A stretch of DNA of 64,000 bases, taken from Flavobacterium sp. KJJ (GTDB lineage: Bacteria > Bacteroidota > Bacteroidia > Flavobacteriales > Flavobacteriaceae). Below the pieces are notes generated by a model. It saw only the letters and a list, made by a program, of their open reading frames with translations. It did no database searches and had not been told where the DNA came from. Shown in pieces: positions 24,216 through 32,669 of this stretch. The stretch is taken from NCBI RefSeq assembly GCF_000708595.2, contig NZ_JARP01000002.1:496001-560000 (forward strand), given 5' to 3'. Numbering within the stretch: position 1 is the first letter of the stretch; each line of letters starts with the position of its first letter. The position numbers were made by a program, and so were the translations under genes.

Positions 24216-25775
24216 ATGGTAAAATTGGTCGCAAAACTGCTGGAAATAAATAATTACAATCAAATTAAAAACGAATTTGAAGAATTGTTTCTCTCACATC
24301 CTAATTATCCTAGCTTATTTGCTATAACCGATTCGTTAGACTTATTGTCTGTAGAAAATATTGCAGTAAATGTTCCTAAAGATCAATTGCTTGATATGCC
24401 AGAATCTTTTTTGGCTTTTTTTAAAAATAACCTTGTTCTGGTTAATAAAACCAACAAAGCCATAAAAATTACCAACCAGAACGATAATGCTCAAAATATT
24501 TCATATGATGCTTTCGCTTCAGACTGGAATGGAATAATTGTCGCAATAGAACCTAATGAAAATAGTGTAAAAGAGACAAACTATAATTTGAAAGAATTAA
24601 AATACGGACTTCCTTTATTGGTTCTAGCTTTACTCTCTATTTTTTCTAATCGTTATAATTTTTTTGATTTTGTTTTTCTTGGAACTTCAATAACCGGATT
24701 AATAATCAGTGTTTTTGTAATTCAGGAGAAATTTGGAATAAAAAATGAAATAGCTTCAAAGTTTTGTAATATAGGCGCAATCACTTCCTGCGATTCAGTC
24801 ATTAAATCAGAAAAAAACAAATTTCTAAAATGGGGTAATTTTTATCAATGGCCTATAATTTTTTTTAGCACAAGTGTGGCTTCTTTATTGCTTCAACCTT
24901 CAAACTCGAGTGCTTTTATTGGTTTTCTTAGTTTAATTTCATTCCCTGTTTTGTTTTATTCTATTTGGATGCAAAAGTTTCAAATAAAAAAATGGTGCGT
25001 TTTGTGTCTGGCAATTTCTTTTCTGTTAATTACTCAAGGATTGACTTGGGTCTTTTTAAGTGGCTTTACTTTAAATTTTACGTCTTCGATTTTTTTTATG
25101 TTTTTCGCTTTATTAGCGTCAATGTATTTTATTTGGAAATTGATAAAACCAATTATTCATAATACAATTAATGCTCAGGCGGAATTGAAACAAATGATAA
25201 AGTTTAAAAGGAATTATTCTCTTTTGAGCTTTCTGTCAAAAGAAATTCCTTCGCCAGAAGGTTTTGAAGATCTAAAAAGCTTAGATTTTGGAAATAAAGA
25301 ATCATCCTTGCACCTTTCTATAATCATTAGTCCAAGTTGCGGACATTGTCATAAAGTATTTAAAGATTCATTTAATTTAGTTTCGAAATTCCCCGATAGA
25401 GTTTTTCTCCGAGTTTTATTTAATATCAATCCTGAAAACAACAATAATCCATATAAAGTAATTGCCGATATATTAATGGCACTAAACAAAACCGAACCAC
25501 TTAAAGTTGAAGAAGCAATTTCAGATTGGCATATTAAAAAATTAGATTTAAAGCAATGGACAGAAAAATGGAATACTATTCCTCTAAATCCATCAATCAG
25601 CCAAAATCTCCAAGAACAGTATGATTGGTGCTTAAAAAATGAATTTAATTACACTCCAGTTAAAATTATAAATGGCAAACAATTCCCAAATGGGTATGAA
25701 TTAAGTGATTTAAAATATTTTCTGAATGATTTTGAAGAGGAAAATAAATTTTTAGAAACAATACACCACAATTAA
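24216..25775 (+). CDS. C39-like / VKOR / thioredoxin three-domain membrane protein (copy 2)
   Basis: A 519-residue paralogue of the 21699-23255 product, aligning over its whole length. The C39-like N-terminus 'HPNYPSLFAITDSLDLL' is conserved without a catalytic Cys. VKOR cysteines are Cys184, Cys192 and the 'KWCVLC' pair Cys261/Cys264; the thioredoxin pair is Cys375/Cys378 (SPSCGHCHKVF), with 'YTPVKI' and six hydrophobic helices. It is followed by its own two Cys-rich precursors. The CGHC in place of CEHC of copy 1 may shift the redox potential. Probable role: oxidising the peptides of its own module; the substrate pairing is inferred from position. Confidence 0.85.
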   Translation: MVKLVAKLLEINNYNQIKNEFEELFLSHPNYPSLFAITDSLDLLSVENIAVNVPKDQLLDMPESFLAFFKNNLVLVNKTNKAIKITNQNDNAQNISYDAFASDWNGIIVAIEPNENSVKETNYNLKELKYGLPLLVLALLSIFSNRYNFFDFVFLGTSITGLIISVFVIQEKFGIKNEIASKFCNIGAITSCDSVIKSEKNKFLKWGNFYQWPIIFFSTSVASLLLQPSNSSAFIGFLSLISFPVLFYSIWMQKFQIKKWCVLCLAISFLLITQGLTWVFLSGFTLNFTSSIFFMFFALLASMYFIWKLIKPIIHNTINAQAELKQMIKFKRNYSLLSFLSKEIPSPEGFEDLKSLDFGNKESSLHLSIIISPSCGHCHKVFKDSFNLVSKFPDRVFLRVLFNINPENNNNPYKVIADILMALNKTEPLKVEEAISDWHIKKLDLKQWTEKWNTIPLNPSISQNLQEQYDWCLKNEFNYTPVKIINGKQFPNGYELSDLKYFLNDFEEENKFLETIHHN

Positions 25776-25856
25776 AAATATTCTTGCAAGAGTAGACAGA
25801 AGCTTCAACTGTCTTTAAATGATTTGAAGTATTAACAAATCAAAAAAACCCGAATT

Positions 25857-26018
25857 ATGCTAAAAAAAATTTTAAAATTAAAAGGAACTGAAGAATTAAG
25901 CAGAAAACAGCAACAAACTATAAAAGGGGGAATTGCTTGTTCAGCAACTGTGCCATGTAAAGCCGGATTTCATTGTGTAATTTTAGATGGAGACGAAGGA
26001 TATTGTAAAGTTAATTAA
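25857..26018 (+). CDS. GG-leader peptide with four-Cys core (precursor 4)
   Basis: A 53-codon frame: leader MLKKILKLKGTEELSRKQQ with QTIKGG, then a 28-residue core (IACSATVPCKAGFHCVILD and GDEGYCKVN) with four cysteines, enough for two disulfides. The leader start MLKKIL equals that of precursor 3. It begins 81 bases after the second VKOR gene, and a small hairpin (agacag/ctgtct, about 25793-25813) lies in that gap. The spacing C-x5-C-x5-C-x9-C resembles small knotted peptides, without a family match that I can name. Confidence 0.85.
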   Translation: MLKKILKLKGTEELSRKQQQTIKGGIACSATVPCKAGFHCVILDGDEGYCKVN

Positions 26019-26124
26019 TCTGATGAATTAATCGGATCAATTAAAATCTCAACTAGGCATGATCTGTGAAATGAAGCAAATCTGCCTAATTAAAATAGTA
26101 TAAATAACAAACAAGAAACAAATC

Positions 26125-26289
26125 ATGAAAAATTTAAAAAATTTAAAAGGAGTTAAGGTATTAACTAAAAAACAACAAAAAGCAATCAGTGGAGGCTGGG
26201 TTCCAGGACCTGGAGAATCTTGTCCAAACGGTTTTTGTCAGTTTGTAGAAAACGGACCATGCAGAAGAGAGTCTGATCTTTGTATCTAA
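26125..26289 (+). CDS. GG-leader peptide with four-Cys core (precursor 5)
   Basis: A 54-codon frame: leader MKNLKNLKGVKVLTKKQQ with KAISGG, then a 30-residue core WVPGPGESCPNGFCQF and VENGPCRRESDLCI. Four cysteines suggest two disulfides; the core is rich in Gly and Pro. It lies 106 bases after precursor 4 and is followed by the terminator of the second module. The leader is more diverged than those of precursors 2-4, but the LT/SxxQQ..I.GG pattern is kept. Confidence 0.85.
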   Translation: MKNLKNLKGVKVLTKKQQKAISGGWVPGPGESCPNGFCQFVENGPCRRESDLCI

Positions 26290-26367
26290 TATAGCTGCAT
26301 TGTTCTATGTTAATATCGACTCGGCACTTTGCTTGGTCAGTTATTGAATTTAAAAAAAATTGTTGCA

Positions 26368-26402
26368 AACAGAGAGGAAATTGTTTTCTCTCTGTTTTTT
26401 TT
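26368..26402 (+). terminator. Terminator of the second VKOR/peptide module
   Basis: A 13-bp stem with one G-T pair (26368-26380 with 26384-26396), loop ttg, then eight Ts. The core agagaggaaatt...tctct is shared with the terminator at 24015-24045. It separates the precursors from the exporter genes. Confidence 0.9.
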
Positions 26403-26458
26403 GAGAAATATTAAGATAATTTGCATTAATATTGTTAGAAAATTAACCAAATAAGTAG

Positions 26459-28648
26459 TTGAAAAAATTCACAAATTACAAACAGGCTGATAATAAAGAT
26501 TGCGGACCGACATGTTTGAAAATAATAGCAAAACATTACGGCAAGACAATTAACATTCAGGAGCTTAGAGATTTTAGCGAGACAACTCGCGAGGGAAGTA
26601 ATTTGCTTTTTTTAAGTGAAGCTGCTGAGAAAATTGGTTTTAGGACTTTGGGAGTAAAATTAAGTCTTGAATCATTAGAAGAAGCGCCTCTGCCTTGTAT
26701 TTTACATTGGAATAAAGACCATTATGTAGTTCTTTATAAAGTAAAAAAAGAAACGTATTACATTTCAGATCCTGCTTTTGGTCTGCTTGAATATAATAAA
26801 CAAGAATTTCTTAAATTTTGGATTGGCAATAATGCTGATGATGCTACTCAGGAAGGAATTGCATTATTGATGGAGCCAACTCCAAAATTCTTTCAGTCAG
26901 AATTTGATAAAGAAGACAAAGGGTTGGGTTTTGGTATGCTGGCGCAATACGTGCTGCGTTATAAATCTTTTTTGGTACAATTGAGCATTGGTCTTCTGGC
27001 AAGCACTTTATTGCAGCTTATTTTTCCGTTTCTGACACAGAGTATTGTCGATGTTGGAATTCAGAACCAGAATATTCATTTTATTTATCTGATTCTCTTT
27101 GCCCAATTGTTTCTTTTTGCAGGAAAAACAGGTTTAGAACTTATTAGAAGCTGGATATTGCTTCATCTTTCAACCAGAATCAATATTTCACTTATCTCTG
27201 ACTTTTTTATCAAATTAATGAATCTGCCTATTTCGTTTTTTGATGTAAGGATGACCGGAGATATTATGCAGCGTATTAATGATCATCGAAGAATTGAAAG
27301 AATATTGACAACATCATCGCTGAATGTTCTGTTTTCTGTTATTAATATGTTTGTAATGGGAGGTGTCCTGGCTTATTTCAATCTTAAAATATTTTTAGTA
27401 TTTTTTATTGGAAGCCTGCTTTATTTTGGATGGATAACATTATTCTTAAAAAGAAGAGAAGTTCTGGATTATAAGCGTTTTGCAGAGGTTTCAAGTGAGC
27501 AGAGCAAGGTTATGGAACTCATTAACGGCATGCAGGAAATAAAGCTTCATAATGCCGAAAAACAAAAACGCTGGGGCTGGGAATATGTGCAGGCAAGACT
27601 TTTTAGAGTTTCGATAAAAGGTTTGGTTTTAGAACAGACACAGACTATCGGTTCTTCGGTGATTAATGAACTCAAGAATATCTTTATCATATTTCTTTCA
27701 GCAAAACTGGTTATCGACGGATCAATTACGCTTGGAATGATGCTTGCAATAAGTTCGATTGTGGGTAGTTTGAACGGACCCATAACACAGCTTATTGAAT
27801 TTGTGCGAGAATTGCAGGATGCAAAAATATCACTGGCGAGATTATCTGAAATTCATGATAAAGAAGATGAAACAGATCAGGAAATTTATCAGACTAATGA
27901 GGTTCCTTTTGATTCCGATATAGAGATAAAAAATCTTTCTTACCGATATTTAGGCTCTGATACCCCAGTTTTAGAAGATTTGAATTTGACAATTCCGGCA
28001 AATAAAGTCACCGCTATAGTAGGTGTCAGCGGCAGCGGAAAAACAACTTTGATGAAACTGATGCTTAAGTTTTATGAGCCTGAAAAAGGCGAAATAAATA
28101 TTGGAAATACCCAGCTGAAAAATATTTCGCAGAAAGCATGGCGTTCGAATATTGGAGCCGTAATGCAGGAAGGATTTATTTTTAGTGACACCATCGCTAA
28201 TAATATTGCTATAGGTGTTGATAAAGTAGATAAGCAAAAATTGATTTACGCGGCAGATGTTGCCAATATAAAAGAGTATGTCAGCGAACTGCCTTTGGGC
28301 TATAATACAAAGATTGGTGCTGAAGGGTTAGGAATGAGTACCGGACAAAAACAGCGCCTATTGATTGCAAGGGCTGTTTACAAAGATCCAGAAATCTTAT
28401 TTTTTGATGAAGCGACATCGGCTTTAGATGCCAATAATGAAAAAGAAATTATGGAGAAACTGGATGTCTTTTTTAAAAACAAAACTGTAATTGTTATTGC
28501 GCACCGCTTAAGTACGGTAATGAATGCGGATCAAATTGTGGTTTTGGATAAAGGCAAAATCATCGAGATTGGAAATCACAAAGAATTAGTAGCGAAAAAG
28601 GGAAATTATTTTGAGCTGGTTAGAAATCAGCTTCAATTAGGAAATTAA
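26459..28648 (+). CDS. C39-peptidase ABC exporter (leader-cutting transporter)
   Basis: A 729-residue inner-membrane ABC transporter. The N-terminal C39 peptidase has Gln9, Cys15 (NKDCGPTC), His88 (KDHYVV) and Asp104 (SDPAFG), all intact, so it should cut leaders after Gly-Gly. About six membrane helices follow (about 165-440), then an ATPase with Walker A 'GVSGSGKTT' (522-530), the signature 'MSTGQKQ' in place of LSGGQ, Walker B 'ILFFDEATSALD' and the switch 'IAHRLS'. The start codon is TTG: a stop codon lies directly before it and no ATG is suitable. The HlyD gene follows after 3 bases. Expected substrates are the nearby precursors. Confidence 0.93.
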   Translation: MKKFTNYKQADNKDCGPTCLKIIAKHYGKTINIQELRDFSETTREGSNLLFLSEAAEKIGFRTLGVKLSLESLEEAPLPCILHWNKDHYVVLYKVKKETYYISDPAFGLLEYNKQEFLKFWIGNNADDATQEGIALLMEPTPKFFQSEFDKEDKGLGFGMLAQYVLRYKSFLVQLSIGLLASTLLQLIFPFLTQSIVDVGIQNQNIHFIYLILFAQLFLFAGKTGLELIRSWILLHLSTRINISLISDFFIKLMNLPISFFDVRMTGDIMQRINDHRRIERILTTSSLNVLFSVINMFVMGGVLAYFNLKIFLVFFIGSLLYFGWITLFLKRREVLDYKRFAEVSSEQSKVMELINGMQEIKLHNAEKQKRWGWEYVQARLFRVSIKGLVLEQTQTIGSSVINELKNIFIIFLSAKLVIDGSITLGMMLAISSIVGSLNGPITQLIEFVRELQDAKISLARLSEIHDKEDETDQEIYQTNEVPFDSDIEIKNLSYRYLGSDTPVLEDLNLTIPANKVTAIVGVSGSGKTTLMKLMLKFYEPEKGEINIGNTQLKNISQKAWRSNIGAVMQEGFIFSDTIANNIAIGVDKVDKQKLIYAADVANIKEYVSELPLGYNTKIGAEGLGMSTGQKQRLLIARAVYKDPEILFFDEATSALDANNEKEIMEKLDVFFKNKTVIVIAHRLSTVMNADQIVVLDKGKIIEIGNHKELVAKKGNYFELVRNQLQLGN

Positions 28649-28651
28649 ATT

Positions 28652-29944
28652 ATGGACGAAGATAATAATGCATTCGAATTACGAAGTGAAGAAGTTCAGG
28701 ACATTCTCACCAAAGTACCGCATTGGATGATTCGATGGGGAACTGTTTTGATTTTTGTAATCATTTTTATGCTGTTTTTTGTTTCTTGGTTTATCAAATA
28801 TCCAGATGTTGTAAATACTGAAATTGTGATTACAACTAATATTCCGCCAGAGAAAATTGTATCAAAATCATCGGGCCGCATCGAAGCTATTTTGGTAAAA
28901 GACAAGAGCATTGTTTCTAAAAATACGCCGCTTGCTATTATAGAAAATACAGCCAATTATAAAGATGTTTTTTTATTGAAAAGTATTGTAGACGCCTACA
29001 ACATCAATTCTAAAAAAGCATTTCCTTTTTCTGAATTGCGAAATTTACAGTTGGGAGAAATTGAAAGTGCTTTTGCAGTATTTCAGAAAGATTATGAAGC
29101 AGAACAGCTCAATGAAGATTTACATCCTTTTGAAGTCGAAAATCAAGCTCAGATTTCTGAAAAAGTGCAGATAAAGGAAAGATTGGAAATTCTGCAGCAG
29201 CAAAAAGTACTCAACGAAAGCGAACTCCAGCTTCAAAAAAATGAAATGGCACGTTTTGAAACTTTATTCAACAAAGGAATTATTTCGGCTCAGGAAATGG
29301 AAGCCAAAAAACTGGGGTATCTTCAGGCGCAGAAGAATTATAAAAGCCTCTTATCATCGATTTCTGAATTAAAGTCCTCTTTGATCGATAACACAAAATT
29401 AAGCCGTAATTCGCAGATAAGCGGTACTAAAGAGGAAGTAAACTTAGGAAGAAACATGGCACAGTCTTTTTATCAGCTAAAAAAAGTAATAAAGGACTGG
29501 GAATTAGCCTATACGCTAAAATCGTCCATTAGCGGTGTGGTAACTTTTCTGCAGGTCTGGAATGAAAATCAAACTATAAATGTGGGCGATAATGTATTTT
29601 CGATTATTCCAGATGCGAAAAACGGATTTATCGGCAAGGTAAAAGCTCCGGCACTGAATTCAGGTAAAATAAAAGTTGGACAACAGGTAAATATTCGTCT
29701 GGCAAATTTCCCGGACAGAGAATTTGGTGTTTTAAGAGGGAAAATCCAGAATATGTCTTTGGTTCCAGATAAGGATGGAAATTTATTGATCGATGTTGCG
29801 CTGCCAAACGGACTAGAAACTTCCTATAGCAAAAAGATTATTTTTCAGCAGGAAATGAAAGGAAGAGCCGAAATTGTGACCGAAGATTTACGACTCATCG
29901 AAAGAATCTTATATCAGTTTAAAAGCGTTTTTGAACAAGTTTGA
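28652..29944 (+). CDS. HlyD-family periplasmic adaptor of the peptide exporter
   Basis: A 430-residue membrane-fusion protein. A short cytoplasmic N-terminus and one membrane helix (about 30-50) are followed by a biotinyl-lipoyl-like half (PPEKIVSKSSGRIEAILVKD), a coiled-coil hairpin (about 165-250, KIQKERLEILQQQK-type heptads) and the second lipoyl half with beta-barrel (SSISGVVTFLQVW; GQQVNIRLANFPD). It would link the C39 ABC transporter to an outer-membrane TolC-like channel, which is not encoded in this window. The gene is tightly coupled to the transporter. Confidence 0.9.
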   Translation: MDEDNNAFELRSEEVQDILTKVPHWMIRWGTVLIFVIIFMLFFVSWFIKYPDVVNTEIVITTNIPPEKIVSKSSGRIEAILVKDKSIVSKNTPLAIIENTANYKDVFLLKSIVDAYNINSKKAFPFSELRNLQLGEIESAFAVFQKDYEAEQLNEDLHPFEVENQAQISEKVQIKERLEILQQQKVLNESELQLQKNEMARFETLFNKGIISAQEMEAKKLGYLQAQKNYKSLLSSISELKSSLIDNTKLSRNSQISGTKEEVNLGRNMAQSFYQLKKVIKDWELAYTLKSSISGVVTFLQVWNENQTINVGDNVFSIIPDAKNGFIGKVKAPALNSGKIKVGQQVNIRLANFPDREFGVLRGKIQNMSLVPDKDGNLLIDVALPNGLETSYSKKIIFQQEMKGRAEIVTEDLRLIERILYQFKSVFEQV

Positions 29945-29957
29945 TAAAAAGATATTT

Positions 29958-30665
29958 TTACATTTTCAAATAAAAATCCTTCGTAAGCTCGATATATTCA
30001 GGTGTATAAACATGCCTGTCAATTTCAACAGTCAATTCATCAATTTCTATTTGAGGATTTTCATTTCGGCTAAAAGCCAATAAACTGCGTTTGATTTCAG
30101 ATTTTGGAGTTCCTTTTACGCGTGTAATTTTTAATGGATATAATTCCGATTCTTTAGCTAAAGCAATGAATTTTTCTTCTTCTGTGAATGGAAGAATTAC
30201 GGCGAATATTCCGTTTTCAGAAAGTAATAAATCGGCAGCTTCAACTAATTCTTCAAAAGGCATTGCATCTTGAAAACGGGCTAAATCACGCTGTTCATTT
30301 TCTGTTTTATAATCTTCGGCATAAAAAGGCGGATTCGAAACAATCAAATCATATTCGTCTTCCGGTTCTTCAATAAATTCGTCTAATCCGGCATGAAAAC
30401 AAAATAAACGATCTCCCCAAGGAGAATTTTCGAAATTATCAACGGCTTGTTCGTAAGCGTCTTCATCAATTTCTAACGCATCAATTTGTTCAGCATGAGT
30501 TCTCTGCGCAAGCATCAAAGCAATAATTCCAGTTCCAGCGCCAATATCTAAAACACTAAAAGGGTGATGGTCTACAGGAGTCCAAGAACCTAGTAAAACG
30601 CCATCTGTACCAACTTTCATTGCACAACGATCTTGATTAACAGAGAATTGCTTAAACTGAAACAT
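29958..30665 (-). CDS. trmN: tRNA1(Val) (adenine-N6)-methyltransferase
   Basis: A 235-residue SAM-dependent methyltransferase, recognised as YfiC/TrmN6. The SAM motif is 'VLDIGAGTGIIALMLAQR' (39-56) and the catalytic N6-adenine motif is 'IVSNPPFY'. The N-terminal 'FQFKQFSVNQDRCAMKVGTDGVLLG' region, quoted here in parts (KQFSVNQDRCAMKVGTD), is characteristic. It modifies A37 of tRNA1(Val). It converges with the HlyD gene 14 bases away, without a strong terminator between them. Confidence 0.9.
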   Translation of the reverse strand: MFQFKQFSVNQDRCAMKVGTDGVLLGSWTPVDHHPFSVLDIGAGTGIIALMLAQRTHAEQIDALEIDEDAYEQAVDNFENSPWGDRLFCFHAGLDEFIEEPEDEYDLIVSNPPFYAEDYKTENEQRDLARFQDAMPFEELVEAADLLLSENGIFAVILPFTEEEKFIALAKESELYPLKITRVKGTPKSEIKRSLLAFSRNENPQIEIDELTVEIDRHVYTPEYIELTKDFYLKM

Positions 30666-30737
30666 TTATTTGTGTTTGGAGATTATTAAGTGATTGCTAA
30701 ACTAAAATCTAAAATTCTAAGAAGTCTAAAAGTCTAA

Positions 30738-31262
30738 TTAAAGGTACATCTCAACAAGACCTTCAGGCAAGTTCATGATCACTTTTTTGTTTTCGCGGTC
30801 AATTTTAACCAAGAAATGATCGATCATAGGAATCAGCATTTCTACTTCGCCGTTTAAAACCTCAAAAAGAGGCTGTGCTGTAGTATCGTTTACGGCAGCA
30901 ATTTTTCCAAATACGCCTAAACGCTGGTCTTCAATTTCAAAACCGATAACTTCGTGGAAATAAAATTTGTTGCCAGTAAGTTTTGGCAACATATTTAAAG
31001 GCAGATAAATGGCATTACCCATAATAGCATCTGCATCTTCTTCGGTATTCATATCTTCAAAACGAATTCTAAGAAAATCGTTTTTGTGCAATGAACTTTT
31101 TTCAATAAAAAAAGGAACCAAGTGTTTATTGCATTCAATAAACACTGATTCCAGATTTTCGTATAACTCAGGTTCGTCCGTGTCTAAATAGGCAAGAACT
31201 TCACCTTTGAAACTAAATTTTTTAGCGATTTTACCTAAATAAAAACATTCTTCTTTACGCAT
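30738..31262 (-). CDS. rimM: Ribosome maturation factor RimM
   Basis: A 174-residue protein assisting 30S head assembly through S19. The N-terminal RimM barrel has 'CFYLGKIAKKFSFKGEVLAYLD'-type sequence (key residues G8-K9 and F15-G19 region), and the PRC-barrel half runs from about 95 ('GFEIEDQRLGVFGKIAAV'). It is 15 bases downstream of rpsP, the classic rpsP-rimM pairing. Length is normal. Confidence 0.93.
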   Translation of the reverse strand: MRKEECFYLGKIAKKFSFKGEVLAYLDTDEPELYENLESVFIECNKHLVPFFIEKSSLHKNDFLRIRFEDMNTEEDADAIMGNAIYLPLNMLPKLTGNKFYFHEVIGFEIEDQRLGVFGKIAAVNDTTAQPLFEVLNGEVEMLIPMIDHFLVKIDRENKKVIMNLPEGLVEMYL

Positions 31263-31277
31263 TCTCGCTAAGTAAAA

Positions 31278-31853
31278 TTATGCTTCAGTTGTTTCGTTAT
31301 TTTCTTCAGCAGCAGGAGCTTCTTCAGTTGTAGCTTCTGCTTCAACTTCAGCAACTTCTTCTTCTTCAACTGCAGGAGTTGCAGCAGCGATAGCATCAGC
31401 TTCAGCCTGAGCTGCAGCAGCTAAACGTTTAGCATTAACTTCTTGTTCTGCTTTAAAAGCTTTAGCTCTAGCATCAGCTTGCGCTTTTGTTAAACCGTCT
31501 TTTTTAGCATCAACTTTTCCAGCTTTAGCTTCTAACCATGCAGTTAATTTAGCATCAGCTTGTTCTTGAGTTAAAGCACCTTTACGAATACCTCCTTCAA
31601 GGTGGTGTTTCAATAAAGCACCTTTGTAAGAAAGAATTGCTCTAGCAGTATCAGTTGGTTGTGCACCATTGTGTAACCATTTAACTGCACTATCAAGGTT
31701 TAAGTCGATAGTTGCTGGGTTTGTGTTTGGATTGTAAGTACCGATTTTCTCTAAGTATTTACCATCTCTTTTTGAGCGTGCATCTGCAGCTACAACCCAG
31801 TAAAAAGGTTTTCCTTTTTTACCGTGTCTTTGTAATCTAATTTTTACTGACAT
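31278..31853 (-). CDS. rpsP: 30S ribosomal protein S16 with long acidic tail
   Basis: A 191-residue protein. Residues 1-80 are a standard S16 (VKIRLQRHGKKGKPFYWVV...; YNPNTNP; DTARAILSYKGAL). The remaining about 110 residues form an extension of helical KADA repeats (ALTQEQADAKLTAW, LTKAQADARAKAF), ending in an Ala/Glu-rich tail. Such extensions are usual in Bacteroidota S16, about twice the length of the E. coli protein. First gene of the rpsP-rimM operon. A small 5-bp hairpin lies in its leader (about 31872-31887). Confidence 0.95.
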   Translation of the reverse strand: MSVKIRLQRHGKKGKPFYWVVAADARSKRDGKYLEKIGTYNPNTNPATIDLNLDSAVKWLHNGAQPTDTARAILSYKGALLKHHLEGGIRKGALTQEQADAKLTAWLEAKAGKVDAKKDGLTKAQADARAKAFKAEQEVNAKRLAAAAQAEADAIAAATPAVEEEEVAEVEAEATTEEAPAAEENNETTEA

Positions 31854-31902
31854 AATCTTATGATTAAATTTTGAGGTACTCGACCTCTGTTAATTAAGGG
31901 CG

Positions 31903-31910
31903 CAAAGATA
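31903..31910 (-). promoter_or_regulatory. -7 element of the rpsP-rimM operon
   Basis: TATCTTTG on the minus strand (TAnnTTTG), 49 bases before the rpsP start codon. The nearest TTG upstream is about 25 bases away, longer than usual. Confidence 0.4.
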
Positions 31911-32023
31911 TAATTTTTTTATGAATTATGCGTTCCAAATAATATTAAATCTATTTGAGGTGAATTTTCATCATTTTTTTATTGTTTTTAAGTCGAAATT
32001 TTAATTATTTATCTCAAATAAGG

Positions 32024-32031
32024 TACTTTTG
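32024..32031 (+). promoter_or_regulatory. -7 element of the small lipoprotein gene
   Basis: TACTTTTG, 17 bases before the ATG at 32049. No clear -33 TTG. Confidence 0.45.
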
Positions 32032-32048
32032 CATCAAATTCATGCTAT

Positions 32049-32531
32049 ATGAAAAAATACTTTTATTTTTTATCACTGCTTTTTATCATTACATCTTGTA
32101 CTGAAGATGTGAAATTTAATAATCCAGCCTTTCAAACTTTAAAAGATAATGTCTTTTGGAGAGCACAAACTTATAAGGCATATTTAACTACAAATGGCAA
32201 TTTACTTATTGAAGGTTCTTTAGGATTTGAAAAGATAACCTTGCAAATGGTTTCTCCGGCACAACAGACTTACGTTCTTGGTGTTGATGATGTTACCAAG
32301 GGATCCTATTCTAACACGCTGCCTGGACAAACAGCTTCTTTTACTACAGGAACAAATAAAGGGAGTGGGCAGATTATAGTTACAGATTATAATATCGAAA
32401 CCAATACTGTTTCAGGTACATTTAAATTTAATGCTGTCAATGAAGATGCGACAGATACTGAAAATCCAAAGATTACTTTTACAGAAGGTGTTTTTTATAA
32501 AGTTCCAGTAACGCCTACATTAGAATATTAA
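32049..32531 (+). CDS. Small lipoprotein, DUF6252-like
   Basis: A 160-residue protein. The lipobox is FIITSC (Cys17), so it is membrane-anchored. The mature part is beta-rich: an N-terminal 'NNPAFQTLKDNVFWRA' and a repeated 'SGTFKFNA' strand pattern as in the DUF6252 family of Bacteroidota. I know of no assigned function. It is monocistronic between the divergent rpsP operon and the RRM gene. Confidence 0.8.
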   Translation: MKKYFYFLSLLFIITSCTEDVKFNNPAFQTLKDNVFWRAQTYKAYLTTNGNLLIEGSLGFEKITLQMVSPAQQTYVLGVDDVTKGSYSNTLPGQTASFTTGTNKGSGQIIVTDYNIETNTVSGTFKFNAVNEDATDTENPKITFTEGVFYKVPVTPTLEY

Positions 32532-32637
32532 TTCTTTTTATTGTTTATTATTGTACGGTTTTAGCAGATTCATTTTTCTTAAATCAAAATAAAAACATAA
32601 ATAAGCTAATATATAGTAGATTAGAGAAAAATAAGAT

Positions 32638-32645
32638 TACATTTG
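32638..32645 (+). promoter_or_regulatory. -7 element of the RRM gene
   Basis: TACATTTG (TAnnTTTG) lies 24 bases before the ATG. The -33 box is not obvious. Confidence 0.4.
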
Positions 32646-32669
32646 CTACATTATTATAAATAAGTACAT

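Noticed and set aside
24965..25162. A 65-codon frame within the second VKOR gene on the same strand.
   Set aside because: It is a shadow frame of the conserved VKOR coding sequence.
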